Below are positions 1 through 12,545 of a stretch of 64,000 nucleotides of DNA, one piece after another (within the stretch, counting starts at the first letter, position 1; each line of letters starts with the position of its first letter). The DNA is from Reticulitermes speratus (lineage: Eukaryota > Arthropoda > Insecta > Blattodea > Rhinotermitidae). Location of the stretch: positions 27,112,743 to 27,176,742 of the forward strand of contig JAJKFL010000013.1 of the NCBI GenBank assembly GCA_021186555.1. Direction: 5' to 3'. The notes beneath the pieces are model-generated. The model saw only the letters and a list, made by a program, of their open reading frames with translations. It was not told the origin of the DNA and searched no databases. Position numbers and translations under genes: made by a program.

Positions 1-900
1 GCGCAATATTTTGACCTTGTCCTCCTCACTCCACTAACGGTTCTTGGTCTCTGTTAACTAAATGGCCACTGGAGACAAACTCAGGTTAGGGTGTAGGCTA
101 TGTCTCTGTTACAGTCGGCGCAAAATTTCAACCTCGTCCTGGATGGACTGGTGCCCAAACAAACACTATAGAGGCAACCTGGCAGTCCCCCCCCCACAAA
201 CACCCAAGTAACAATGCTCCACCTCTTTCCATTTCCCCTACCACACACGGTCTTCTAGACACACTCTGCCTTCCTTGCTACTGAAAATGTTCGTTCTGTG
301 GTAGGGCTAAACTACATCGGAGCCCACATTACATGCTTGCAGGATGGGAGCACAAACACAGAGACATAAAACGGGTTTACTATACCCGGTCCTCCTGGAC
401 ACCTTCCTTACTTGACTTGGCAACTGTCATGCATGTCAGTCACCAGCTATATTGGCAACTATCATTCCATATCATTGCCATTACATCCAACACAGACTCC
501 AGGCCACAAATTAAGGTATGTTTATTAATATGCTCAGTCATAAATGTTCCTTCTATTAGACAAATTAGCTTTGGAGGAATTCACACACGTGCAATTGTAA
601 ACAGGTCCTGTAATATGATGAGAACAAAATCACACTCCTGTTACTTTACTTATGTCATGGGAAAAGGGTCTTCCTGAGCCTACATACACTCTTCATCGAA
701 GGATGCAGGGCATACTGGCAAATATCTTCTCACAGCTTCATACATTCCAGATATCAACACTAAATTCAAGCAGGTAACTGCACACTCGAGCAGTGTTACA
801 CCCCGCAAGAAAACCCGGTCGCCAAAGACATCATGAACAACACACGAAATGAATATGCACTCCACTCCCTATTACAGTTACTATTAGATTAATACTCAAC

Positions 901-1016
901 CTGAAGGATCCTCTGTGGTACGGGCTGTCATAATCTACACGTCTCCTCTTCACATCTCGAGAGTCTGAACGTGAACGAGATCTGGAACGGGAATGATTTC
1001 TCCTCGTGCGAGGCAT
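901..1016 (-). CDS. First coding exon of an RS-rich (SR-type) nuclear protein, partial gene
   Basis: Read on the minus strand, an acceptor (pyrimidine tract then CAG) directly abuts an ATG. The exon encodes MPRTRRNHSRSRSRSRS and continues through a basic stretch (DVKRRRVDYDSPYHRG) to a donor GTTGAG after 38 codons plus two bases. The RS dipeptide run and the KRRR cluster, a possible nuclear localisation signal, are typical of splicing factors and of CLK/Doa-type LAMMER kinases, whose N-termini look like this. No domain is visible here, so the family cannot be decided. Downstream exons lie left of the window. A noncoding exon about 0.5 kb upstream (1506 to about 1690) supplies the leader. The start is the first codon of the exon and falls exactly on the splice junction. 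Confidence 0.6.
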
Positions 1017-1505
1017 CTGAAAAAGGCAGAACTCTTTCACTTTCCTTGTGAATACTGCACTGAATTACAGAACATGAACCATGCTTCCTAACAGATTATT
1101 AAGACAATTTTCAACACAGTACCGTAACACATACAACTAAACCTTGTTAGTGTGGTTATATTCTAATAAACGGTACGTCAGTTACACACCACGCAAGAAT
1201 TATTTCACCACCCAATGAGGCAACAGACCTGACCAAATCAACACCGGCAAGTTAATATTTATAAATAACTGTATTTTTCAGTCACCTTAGGCTTATCTGA
1301 AATGGGCGAATATACTCTGGAAGACATTACAAATAAATCGTGTTGGCCTTGGTATTGATACGAAGGCCTAGAAGAAAATGAGACGCCATTTTGAATACCC
1401 TCAGTGGCTTGTTCAGGAAGTAGCCACGAAATCCACAAGTTTGAAAATGTATCAGCCACTTCCTACAACATACACATATTTATCACCATGCAAACGCCTA
1501 CTTAC

Positions 1506-1700
1506 ATTCCTTATTCTTGTATATTTCAGTTTACGCCAAATAAAGTCGACAAAGAAATATAAACACGACCTGTAAGAAAACCACTGCCTTTCTCTGCTAC
1601 GCAACGACCACAGCATTGGATCGATGACGATTGGTTGCTCGCGTACCGCTGGCGTCAGTGCGTGTCCGAAACAACATGGCGGCGGAAGTAGCAGTATGAA
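1506..1700 (-). promoter_or_regulatory. Promoter and 5' noncoding exon of the RS-rich gene
   Basis: A strong donor (GAAT then GTAAGT on the minus strand, junction at 1506/1505) closes a likely noncoding first exon, which would splice to the acceptor at 1017. Upstream, at about 1674-1686, the plus strand reads AACATGGCGGCGG, a YY1/Pho-like motif often placed at transcription starts of housekeeping genes. The stretch is more GC-rich than its surroundings. The transcription start itself is inferred, not seen. Confidence 0.45.
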
Positions 1701-2184
1701 AAATTTAGGCATACAAAAATTTTACACACGTAACATACATATAAAGTTCGTATGTTTCGTATCAGTTTTATCGAACATTCATTAATATAATTTAATGCAA
1801 TTAAAGTTATCTCACATTAATTAAAATATTACGGTCAGTTTGTTTAGCATTCAACGTTTGAATACACCTGACTGACTGGAGGACTGAGGCACATAACGGA
1901 AAACGTTAGTCAGGTAAGCTGCTCAACCGGCCGCCATTTGAACTCAGAACCTAATGAATGCGTAGCTGGGGTTGTGAACACTGCGGCGATACCCGTTTTT
2001 CGAATTCGATTATGATCCCCAATACCACAGCAGTCTCTGAGATAAATCATGCAGAAGACAGGGCTCACCGTTTATACCTTCACTTACAACACTTTTACAA
2101 ATAAATCGCAAAAACACGCGTCTGAAGAATGCTAATCATTCTTGTACTCTTGTGCGATGTGCCCTTGGAGGATCAGTCAGGCTA

Positions 2185-2400
2185 ATGCAGGTGGTCTAGT
2201 GACTAGGCTACGAAATGGACAAACGAAAAATCGTGATTCGATACCCAGCAAAGGCGAGAGATTTTTCCACCCTCCGAAGCATCTAGACCGATTACGGGGC
2301 CCACCCAGCCTCCCGTTCAATGGAGACTGGGTCACTTACACCAGGGGTAAGGTGGCTGGAGCGTGAATTCACCACAATCTAGTGCAGAGGGCTTTATGGG
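2185..2400 (+). repeat. Degenerate tRNA-derived SINE (family III)
   Basis: The head has a decayed tRNA-like A box (GTGGTCTAGTGACTAGG) and B box (GTGATTCGATACC). These are followed by the family III core (GGGGCCCACCCAGCCTCC, then a GGGGTAAGGTGGC block) that is also seen at 16.2 kb and, inverted, at 56.9 kb. I found no clear target-site duplication, so this is an old copy. Confidence 0.6.
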
Positions 2401-2850
2401 GTGCAAGAGTCTTCACCTATTTTAACTTTCCTTTTGGGGTTTCGAAGGAATAACGTTAACGGAAAGAGTTTGTCCGTCCATCCTGTGACACAAATATGAA
2501 CATCATTATTATTATCAGTAACTACTGATTTTCATGTGCATCACGTCATTCAATCACCTTCCTGATTCGTTGTAAGTTCAGGATACACTATTATGGTGTC
2601 ACTTGTAATTTGTGCATGTTTCAGGATAATGGAACGTAACAACTCAATGAAAGCAATGGGTATTTTGAATTATTAACTGCAGACCAGCATACAACACTCG
2701 CATGCAGACATGTCACAACCATCTATGAAATTCAGTACAGAAGCCATCCAGCAACATGGTTCACTCAGTACAGCTTCTAACTTGTACTAAGGAGATGATC
2801 AGTTCTGATTTCGACCGGGAAACTGACTATTCTGAGGTAGTAAACACTAT

Positions 2851-2929
2851 ACCAACACATGCACTTCCTATTAAAACATTAATAGTTTTAAAAAACAAAG
2901 CTCTACATATGTTTCGGCCACGGTGAAAA
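2851..2929 (-). repeat. Half unit of the hammerhead-bearing retroelement
   Basis: It contains the conserved box ACCAACACATGCAC and then, about 40 bases on, TACATATGTTTCGGCC. Read on the minus strand, the latter is the 3' half of the hammerhead motif (stem II strand, GAAAC, short stem III). The 5' half (CTGATGA) is absent: sequence jumps inside stem II straight into CACGGTGAA, the terminal motif of this family. It looks like a truncated insertion or rearranged copy. Confidence 0.5.
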
Positions 2930-5339
2930 TAATATTAAGTATTCTGAGGTGTTTTTCCTTTCTCCCCAGGCAAATTTTAAAAAAGGGGGGAGGCCGAAAC
3001 ATCTTCCTTTCACATCCTTCCCAAATCTTTATTTCGTATCATCTGACTATTCGACACTACTGATAGTGTAGTTAAATAAACTACACACGAACAAGTATAT
3101 AAAATATATCTTGGCTCGGCATGCTATGATCAATATGCTTACAAAACCCCCCAAAATCTATCACGTTTTCTCTTCAAAAGAAGTGTTTTAGGCCAAAAAC
3201 ATAAATTTATTGAGTAAACTATAACCAAATCACAACAGCCTCAAGCAAATGAAACTAAATTATTCGGAATCGGACTCAAATTTCGCTAGAAACATGATTG
3301 ACCACGTGCTTCTTTTATGTCCTCTGATAATAGGGGCTTTTAGAGATATTAATTCCAAGCAATTCGTCTCAACAGAAATTTTCAGAACCTCTGCAATACA
3401 GGAAGTCTTAGCCTGAGCCGGATTTTAGAACCAAAGATAATATGTCTAATCTCAATATCCTAAATTGGGGAGGGGTCATCGCCCTTTTACAAAATCTGTT
3501 TCACAATTCATATTCAATAGTTACGTTTATATAATTTTTAGTAGCATCAGACGACAGGAGAATATTAAGTACTACTCACACCACCGACATAGTGGGTGGA
3601 CAACTGCCAGGAGCTGTTTTACGAAGAACTTGTGAAACCTGTTAGCCTCTCACTACAACGCAGTTATTATCTTCAGTTTACTTTGCAAGTATAAGGTATT
3701 GTAGTACCTCATCTAATTATTTTACGCTCTTCTGAGACTTATCAAATCCAAAACTTCACTCTTTATCTCCAAATAATTTGTCATTTTTTCTACTCCCTTC
3801 ATAACTGCTTCTTCTATATAAGTGTTCCCATATTCCATAAACGTTGGCACACAGACATAGAGATGCAGTCATTTTTGTAATACAGTTCTCGTTTATGCAC
3901 CTAGGAAGAAATTAGTTGGATTATCCTACCTAAAATAACCATTAGCAGCTGGCTAAAATTAGTATAACATTCACCGAAGAGTTTCACCAAATTTAACCCT
4001 TCAGGCCTAGTGGTTACTATATGTAACACCAGCTTTAATATTCAAAAATTCTGCCTTCTACCCACGCAGTGTATTCATGTGTTGTGCATGGATCTCAAAA
4101 CAAGCAACGGTTACTTTCCTATGCATTAAGTGATTGGTTTCTGTAACCGAGAAGCAATGTGTTTACTATGCTGTACGAACTGATTTTTGAAATGTAATTC
4201 AGGTGAAGCTTAGTCTCTAAAGAGTTGAATGGGCTTGAAAAATTAAAATCCTTAAGCGAAGGTATCCTTAAACTGTTCTGATTATTGTATCACCTTTTGT
4301 GTGTATCAAATTCTGGAAAATTCTTTCTATTTATCTCAAAGTCAGGAAATGAAACTGAAACCTTTCACAAACTCTCCACGGTGTACGTGCAAGTACATCG
4401 TCCCTGCTGGCCTTGCATCACATTAACATAGTTGCGAAAGAAAAAACGTCATGCATTTCCGAAAGCTTGTTATCACAATTTTATCAATAAAATTGTTTCC
4501 TCTATCAGATTATTGAGAATATACATTGCATAAGCACACTTACCCCTTTTCTTGGTGATGGAACATTGTATGTTTCCGGAAAGTGCATGGGAGGCGGAAG
4601 AGGATACCGAGGCCGCCAAGGCAGCAACTCACTTCCGCTGCCACTTGCTTCCCGACCCCACTTCAAAATAATAACATTAAGAGTACAATTAAACATGGCC
4701 CTAGTTCTTAATACTTCTCTAATTTCAAGCATAAAGAAAAGGTTTTATTACGAGTGAACAGCGAATTTTTGCGATGTACAAATTTCAAGTGGCCAAGTTT
4801 CGGGTTGATTTGCTTTCACAAATTACCAGAAGTGGCTACATCAGTTGGGATCACTTTAACACCCACTATTTAAAAACACAGAAACTGAATGCCCGAACTG
4901 ATTCGTAGTGAAGATGCTGGACTCATTCCCGCGCGTTTACATGCTTCAGGGTAAAACTTATTCACCCATCTACACGTGGGCAACGTGACAAATTAATAGT
5001 GCAATGCGACGATATTTTACCTCCCTTCCAACATGTTCATGTGTGTCCATTTTAGATGGGCGACAAGTACGATAGGGCTCTGAACATGAACAGGTCAGGT
5101 GCGCTTGCGCTGATCTCAGTCTGTTAAAAGAGCCACTGAAGTCGTTATAATACAAGTATATAAAGTATTGTAAAACAAAATGTAAATAGTCTCAATTTAT
5201 ATTTGTTTCATTAAAACTGAAACTTCTGTACCCATCGTCCCCCAACAACATATATATGATAACTGCAGAATCAATACTGGTTTCCACAGCAACGATTTCT
5301 TACTTCTATAAAAGGCGAATGCTGCCTTGTTGAGAGGGA

Positions 5340-5592
5340 TTGTGGGTACTGCAGCATTATGGCCTCCATTAGTGGTCGTGGGTCTTGCGTTTAGGAGGAA
5401 CGTGCGGTCCCTCCTCGGCTTTCAAGTGTTCCAGTATTCCGGCTAAACGGAACAGTGATCCAAAACGGCGTGATGTCTCATAGAAACTTCATTAGGTGAC
5501 ACTAAAATAACGCGAGGAATCAATATTGTACATTACCCCGCCAAAATCGGAAGCCGGTTTTTCGAGCACGTAATTTACCGAAAATTTTCGAA
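5340..5592 (+). promoter_or_regulatory. PAQR4: Probable PAQR4 promoter and 5' UTR
   Basis: GC-rich sequence with several CpGs directly precedes the first coding exon. An in-frame TAA at 5503-5505 closes the PAQR4 frame upstream and no in-frame ATG lies between it and 5593. That makes 5593 the first possible start. A motif resembling a YY1 core (TTATGGCCTCCATT) lies near 5358. The transcription start is not resolvable. Confidence 0.4.
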
Positions 5593-5929
5593 ATGTCAAA
5601 TAATATATTTGTGACCAAGCAACAGCACAGTCAGTCTCTGCTGGCGGGCGGTACCAGCATCCGGGTCTCGAATGAAGGGTCTTTTATCTATGAACATGTA
5701 GACAACGAGGACCAAGTCTATAGTCATTATGAAGACACCGCAAAAAAATGTTTAAACGATAATGAAAGTCCGAAGAGAAGGAAAAGTCTCCTGCATTTCC
5801 GTGACATGCCGCCTCATCTACAATTTAATCCATATATCTTCACGGGATACCGGCCCCTGCTGACATTCTGGGGAAGCATCAACAGTCTCTTTTATCTTCA
5901 CAACGAAACTATCAACATTCTAACACACG
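5593..5929 (+). CDS. PAQR4: PAQR4, exon 1 (residues 1-112 plus first base of Gly113)
   Basis: This exon opens a five-exon gene (5593-5929, 19570-19788, 25227-25330, 26981-27118, 28949-29191) whose splice phases all agree, giving 346 aa. PAQR4 is a seven-span membrane protein of the progestin/adipoQ receptor family within the CREST hydrolase superfamily; vertebrate PAQR4 is a Golgi/ER protein linked to ceramide metabolism. Visible landmarks are MPPHLQFN (from residue 72), FTGYRP and LFYLHNETINILTHG, which follow the vertebrate PAQR4 pattern closely. Roughly 70 residues precede this family core, a hydrophilic cytosolic tail longer than in vertebrate PAQR4. The start at 5593 follows an upstream in-frame stop. 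Met72 is an alternative start that would give the vertebrate-like length. The donor is G|GTAAAT, phase 1. Confidence 0.93.
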
Positions 5930-7750
5930 GTAAATAGTATATCATTCAGTGAAATTAGATCCTAGACCTAGTGGCGTGAAGCATGTCATGAAACTGTCAT
6001 TTGTAATCAGCTCATACTTTCGAAATCGCTACCTGGGAACATTTAGAGAATAAGGTAAGGTTACTGCATTTCTATTGGCCTCTGCAAATTCAATGTATAC
6101 TCCTATAATCGCGAGCCTATTACATTGCTGATACATCTTCTTCTGCGCTTCACGCCCTAGGCTCGTGCCTTTTCCTACATTATAGTCACCTCCTAACTAA
6201 GTCTACCTAAATATCTATGCCCATTTCTCTTGTACTTACGTGCAGGCTATGGGAATCCGTCATTTTATTCCCGTCAGAATGATTTAAAAATTGTCCTCTG
6301 TATTTACATTTTCATTATTTAAAAATTACAAATTTTAAAGCTGATAAGACAAAAAAGTTGGAAAATTGCACCGTACTGAATTCGTTCTGATTTGTTATTG
6401 AACAATTTTTGCATTAGTGAAGACGCCATTACACTTCTCTTAATACGTGTATGGTGATAACTACATTGACAACAACAATAAAAGCTAGTTGCTTCGCTAA
6501 GTACTCTAGTAGACGCTGGTCAGTTATTAGCAATTGCTTTGCGTGTCTCATAGATAGAATAACTGGCTCGCAATTGGATGAGAAGCCATAGAGCCAGCTA
6601 CATTGCTCACGTAGAGATTACCGTGTTAAATGAGATAGGTCAGTCTCGCGTAATCAATACTTCCGATACAAGCAGAAAAAGTACCATGTGTTGACATTTA
6701 ACAAATAGTTGGGAAATAAAGGTTTTCATTACTCAGGTGTATGCTACTAACCACTTGACCATCAGACACACACGAAATGAACAAATGAACCCAAAACTTT
6801 CAAAGTTTCCTAACAGAAAGGTAATTCTCGGTATGCTTTCGACAAATGTTAATTCATTGTATAAATATTGCTGGATGCTGTCCAATGGTGGAGCAAAATC
6901 CCAAAAATTTGTGCATATAAAATATAAGCTACTATATCGAACTGATATTCGTATAAGAGAAAGGCGACCCACATCTGAGCGCGGGAACACTTGTATAAAT
7001 AATGGACCCCGTATTTTGTAATTTAAACAAAATTTTCAGCACTGCACTTCTTTTTTACTTTATTATAGCCACTGTCTAAAACGATTCTACACTTATTGCT
7101 TATTATTCATGACTGTGGCACTGAATACTTTTGTCACTTCACGTTTAATGTTTAACAGTGTATTACTATTAATTACACAGTAGTTACGTGTTCCAGATAT
7201 TAAGAAATATCACCCTTAAAACCAATTTCACTGTCATAATCACTAGAATCCTTTTAAATAATGCACTTATAAATTTCTAGTTATCATTTTGTAACTGCAA
7301 CTAACCACATCGAAGTGACACAAAGTTGCGCCTCCACCTAGCCAAGTCCAAACGGTTTCTCCCTCGGCTTAAGTACGCGGTAGCTAGCATCCCAGGTCAA
7401 AATTCATCCCACTTCTTGAATTTTCCTATCGTTTCCCTTTGACCCTTGTAAATTTTGCTCTTTCCTAATAGTAAAAATTAAATAAAAATTTAAACACTAC
7501 TTTCCCATTAGATATCAATGACCTAATGTGGAAGCCCCTGATTGTACCCGCGTAACTCCTCTGTTCCCAGTAACGAAAAGTCTCAAGCGGGCGGTCAAAG
7601 TTAACACCTATTCTAAATTCACGAGTACAAATACTGTCAATATCAGTTTACAGTACTTTCAAAGTTCCATTAATTCTGATGTTCACAAGCTGGAACAAGT
7701 ACGAAGTCCCTTTTATACCCGCTAGACACTTAGCCTGTCTCCTTGTAACT

Positions 7751-7918
7751 CAGGGCTGACCAACATGCGGCCCTCGGTCATATGAATAGTTTCAATAATA
7801 CAATTTGTTTGTAAATAACGGCGTTCTAGTTTTCGATAAATGTAGATACAAATGCGGCCATCGGGCAAGTCCTTACAAATTATGTGACCCTGACGTGGAT
7901 TGAAGTTGGCCAGCCCTG
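7751..7918. mobile_element. Short hAT-type MITE
   Basis: Inverted ends CAGGGCTGACCAAC and GTTGGCCAGCCCTG (13 of 14 matching) enclose 168 bp. They are flanked by imperfect 8-bp repeats (TTGTAACT / CTCTAACT). CAGGG termini with 8-bp duplications are typical of hAT elements. The internal GCGGCC repeats near both ends extend the inverted similarity. There is no coding capacity, so it must have been mobilised in trans. Confidence 0.6.
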
Positions 7919-8049
7919 CTCTAACTAGTCCTGTCTCCTTTCATCTGCTACTGTCCTAACACTGCTGTCTCAGTGGCCAGATATCCTAATTATCTGCCGT
8001 TCGTACACTTGTCCAATTGCCTCAATCTAATTAACTTCCCTCGACACAT

Positions 8050-8307
8050 TTTTTTTTCAATGGCTCGACAGCCCCTTGGGGGCCTAGGCCGCCTCATTAT
8101 CGAGGCTTCACGATCACACTTTAGACACAACACACTCGGTAGGACTCCTCTGGACGAGGGACCAGCCCATCGCAGAGACCTCTACCTGGCAACACACAAC
8201 ACTCACAAGAGACAGACATCCATGCCCTCGGCGGGATTCGAACCCACAATCCTAGTAAGCGAGCGGCCGTAGACCCACGCCTTTAACCGCGCGGCCACTG
8301 GGATCGG
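8050..8307 (-). mobile_element. tRNA-derived SINE, family I
   Basis: On the minus strand it begins CCGATCCCAGTGGCCGCG, has a perfect B box inside GTGGGTTCGAATCCCG, and ends in an A-run. The 11-bp target-site duplication CCTCGACACAT is perfect on both sides (8039-8049 and 8308-8318), so the boundaries are firm. A GC-rich hairpin precedes the poly-A. The intact duplication suggests fairly recent insertion by L1-like or RTE-like machinery. Confidence 0.88.
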
Positions 8308-10774
8308 CCTCGACACATCTTACTAATATAAATTTCAATGATATATAAACAATTACTCCCCGTGCAACTTTTATATGATGAGTAACTCATTTCCTTACAT
8401 CAGTTTCTTTCATTTTATCAGCGGCATTTTCTCTTAACGAATTATCATTACAGTTCATATTTGAACCCTTATGAGAAGCTTAACCTTGCGGTAATAAACC
8501 TCACTTTCATTCGAATTGTACTTGGTCATAATTCCTGCTAGAAAAGAACATTTCTGACTGAAGTCCACTTTCTTTGCTATAAAACGATAATGGGCCCAGC
8601 CGATATCCGAGATAAAGTAACTTTTTAGCATATGTTTTAAATCCCTAACAGGCCTAATTACCCGCAGCTGCTAGTACAATCCAAGTGAGACTTATTTCTG
8701 TTTTATAATTAATTACTTATTTCTGAGTTATAACTTCGTCTTGATTGCCGTACCAGGTTCGCTTATTTTCTACCTTACATGCTTATGGGGAACGCATATC
8801 TCTGCCTGATAGTTCCTTATCTACAAGCATTCTCGTCGATATCACTGAAGTTCTGTTAACTTCTTAGCAGCATTCGTATAATAATAACAGAATGTACAGT
8901 CTTGCGTGAAAATTGTTGACCTACTTTCCTTCAAAGAAAGAAAGACTAAACATTACGAGGTTACCACCCTGTGTGTGTGTTCATCTCCTGAATCAATTGG
9001 CCGGTTTTCACTAAAATTATTACGAATATTACGGCATGGTCAGAAATTTCAACTCCGTAATTTATAACTTCCAAAATGAGTAACATTTACGTGGCGGCGG
9101 CGCGCGTATTTGTAAGACGGGAGACTACTTAATTTTATGCCGTAAAGTGAGTTATGGTAAGTATACCTTGGAAATATATGAATATTTTTAAGGAAATTGT
9201 GTTTGTAAGCTTCAAAATAATATGATTGAGATATTAAAAACATTTTCTTTAGCTTCGGTTTCATGGCAAAAACCAATAAACCTTTCGAGGAAATAAAGTG
9301 AAATCTGGCACTGAAATACATCCTGAACTTTCTTACCGATTAAGTATAAAATACTCCTTGTCAATTAAAAATTAGAAGCATGGCGAAGATATAAAATTTG
9401 AGGTTAGGTACAGAAAATTTAAAGTTTAATTTACGTGTACTGAAGTAAAAATGTTTCACCGAAAGTAAAATGAAATAATAATAACACTGATAGACAAGTA
9501 TAAATGGGTATGCGACAGGACAGTTGACTCTGAGTTCTCCTTAGAATTCCCTGACTTATCTTAGATGTGGGAAGGGATGTATTTTTTCTCCAAAACAAAT
9601 TGGTGTTTGAATTAACGGTCCAAAAAATCGTTCTTTTTATTAAAGGATAAAACTTCGTTTAGAACTTTCCAGTTCCTGAAAGCAGTTACCTTGTGTTGTT
9701 CCATTTGGTTTAAAAATATATTTATCCGATAAATTTCAGTAAAAACTCCAGTAAGAATTTTTATCAAAACCAGTTTAAGACTGACAAAGCTACAAGTAAA
9801 CGTATGGATATGTAGACAGACCTTCGGCCATGGCGAATTTTATTAATGTTTCAATGTAATCCGAAAGCCATGCAATACATAGTTTTCCAATTTTACATAC
9901 TGCTTTCAGAGTATGCTAAGAAACAAATTATCCTAAAAGGAAACGTTAAAACTATGTATAATTTTTTTTTTTCGATAACGTACTTGTCGATAACGCATCG
10001 ACTTCCTCGAGACCTACTGTTTTCGCTCATATACTCATCACTCATCACATATGATTTCTCTGTCTCAATCAATTTACTCTTATAGATGAGGAATACTTAC
10101 ACCAGCTGGAAAAAATTTCAGTACAGAATCCGCCGTTGTGAAGCACTTAAGAGGTATTTACTCTTCGATCGGTATTGCCGCGTCGCATTTTGCTGATAAC
10201 GTCTAAAATTTTAAAAATAAGGCGTAAATATTCATTAAATTGTATTCAATTACGAAGCAATCTAGAGGGACCCGTGCTTAATTGGCATTGCAGCGCATTA
10301 CTTTGCCGATAAGATCTATCCAAGAGTCTCTTAAGAAATTTTCATATTCATTGCGTAAAATTTAATGAAATTTCACAGTATTCTTCTAGGTTTATAATAT
10401 ATACGAACTAATCAATCAAGGAGTTATCTGTGTAAATTATAGTTAGAGACGAGAATTGTCAAAATGTCCCTTTGAAATTTCAACGGTCCTTAAAATTGTC
10501 GTACAACAACCGTCGCAAGCTTCATCTATGACATCTACTTCTTCATAAGGACATTTTGAACCGCAGAGAATGTTTAAATTACATCTGTTGTTGCATGCAC
10601 ACGAGACTTTCTGCAAGAAAGGACTTTATTGATTGACCATGCTAACAATTATAGTATGTCGTGTGAACTGCAGGAAATCAGATCGTGGTCTTGCGACCTT
10701 TAAGGCGAGTGTCGTGCGTTAGTACTACGCTAAACGTCTCCCCAGCCGTCCACGCTGTTCCAGCTGAGAGGCTT

Positions 10775-10971
10775 TTAATTAAATTTGATATTGGAAGCTC
10801 TTAGCAAAATGCGCGAGTGCTCAGGATAAAGACAGGTGGCGGGCTCTTGTGAATGCGGTAATGAACCTTCGGGTTCCATAAAACGCGGGAAATTTCTTGA
10901 CTAGCTGATACCTGCTAGCTTCTCAAGAAGGACTCTGCCCCATGGAGTTAGTTAGTTAGTTAGTTAGTTAG
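10775..10971 (+). mobile_element. 3' end of an RTE-like LINE with GTTA tail
   Basis: Translated, the segment gives a decayed C-terminus of the type [16 protein letters not shown], known from the ends of many RTE-like or endonuclease-RT LINE proteins. It then runs through a 3' UTR to CCATGGAGTTAGTTAGTTAG, six or more GTTA units. The same tail, without the microsatellite, recurs at 58.2-58.35 kb. The 5' truncation and short-repeat tail are typical of LINE insertion. The clade is inferred. Confidence 0.6.
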
Positions 10972-12302
10972 TCAACCTAATTGGATCTTGACTCAAGGTG
11001 TAAAATCAGTACCACCACATTATGCGAAATCGGCAGTTCAACTTGGTATAGGAATTTTGTGAAGTTGACCAAATTCAATTACAGTGCATTCAAACTGCCA
11101 CAAATATAAAGACTTACAAATCACAACACATCATAGAAATGTTCGAGTTTTACAACATAAAACCAGCCATTTTGCTTCAGGAGTTTAATTCTTTAAAGCA
11201 CTGTTGTTACTCTATGTACAAAATGCTTCAACAATAAGAACCCCTACTTTTTGTATTTATATGTGTCAATGAATCGCAGAATGAAGAGCAATTATATTCT
11301 AAAGAACACTCACCGGTTTCCCTTTGTAATGGAGATATAGCCTGTTTCCTATCTGGTAGGGAGTAAGTCGTCATACAAAATTTTGTTTAGAAATATTTCA
11401 AGCTGCTTAAAAATAAAGGAAGTTTTGTTTTGATTATTTATTCAATATTCTGATGTTCCGACCGTAGGAAATTGATTCCGCAAAAGTTATACATAGATAT
11501 ATAGGTCTATAATGTACAGAATTAGACCATTAAATAATTTCTTGACATCGGTTATAGGTTGATACAGAATCTACTGTTTCTCAATGAGGCAGTAGCTTAA
11601 GTTCGGGTTTTCAAAAGCTTGTACCTAGTAAATTTAAGGTAATGACTTTATTGCCCAGTGATTTTTACGAGACGTCCAGTTTTATTATTGGGCACAGCAA
11701 TCTACTGGATATTATAACCAAAGGGCACGAATCATGTATGCAAGTCAAAGCGGCGAAGATAAAGAAATACCTGAAATTAGTTGGGCTAAATAAGAATAAT
11801 GTCAATTTCCAACGTTATTCTAACACTTTTGAAGAAACTCAATTTCAGTTTTGCAAGTGTAAGGCTGAGAGAAAAATCGGAAATTACGCTTGTAACAAAA
11901 TTTAAGTTGTCATAATTTTACTAGGTAAAAATATCTCTGCAGCTGTACTTCCTATCTCTCATTACAGTCACTTAAATATTATTCTTGTTGGTTGATTTAT
12001 CAAAGAACTGGCCGCAGTTACTTAGCCGCTGAGCAAGCTTATTAGTCGGGCTTAAATATGACTATATTTCTATTTTTGTAAATTACGGAAAGGTTACTCA
12101 AATGTGTAGAACTACATTTTATTGCCTAACTCCCCACCCCGACCCCCCAAAAAGAAATAGGACCTTAAAAAGTAATGGTAAACTTTTCACGGATTATTTC
12201 GCTATATCACACAAAGCAACGATATCTGTATTAAATATTTTACGATTACTCTGTAACGAATTATGACGCAAATATTTACAGGCCCAAGCCGTACGTACTG
12301 TA

Positions 12303-12545
12303 CCATTTTTTATGACGCAACAGCCCTAGCGGGCCAGGGCCTCCTCATTATCGAACCTGTACGATCACACTCAGACACACCACACTCGGTAGGACTCCTC
12401 TAGACGAGTGATCGGCCCGACGCAGAGACCTCTACCTGACAACACTCACAAGAGACAGACATCTATGCCCCCGGCGGGATTCGAACCCACAATCCTAGCA
12501 AGCGAGCGGCAGCAGACCCTTAGACGGCGCGGCCACTGGGATCGG
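12303..12545 (-). mobile_element. tRNA-derived SINE, family I
   Basis: A second copy of the element at 8.1 kb, in the same orientation. It has the same tRNA-like head (GCCGATCCCAGTGGCCGCGC on the minus strand), B box GGGTTCGAATCCC, central block and T/A-rich tail. Flanking 9-bp duplications CGTACTGTA lie at 12294-12302 and 12546-12554. A few substitutions separate it from the 8.1-kb copy. Confidence 0.85.

Larger units (their letters stand above)
1707..5592. other. Intergenic spacer between the divergent RS gene and PAQR4
   Basis: No convincing exon is seen. The spacer holds a degenerate SINE (about 2185-2400) and a half hammerhead unit (2851-2929). Otherwise it is AT-rich unique-looking sequence. 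The last 250 bases turn GC-richer and probably contain the PAQR4 promoter. Confidence 0.5.
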
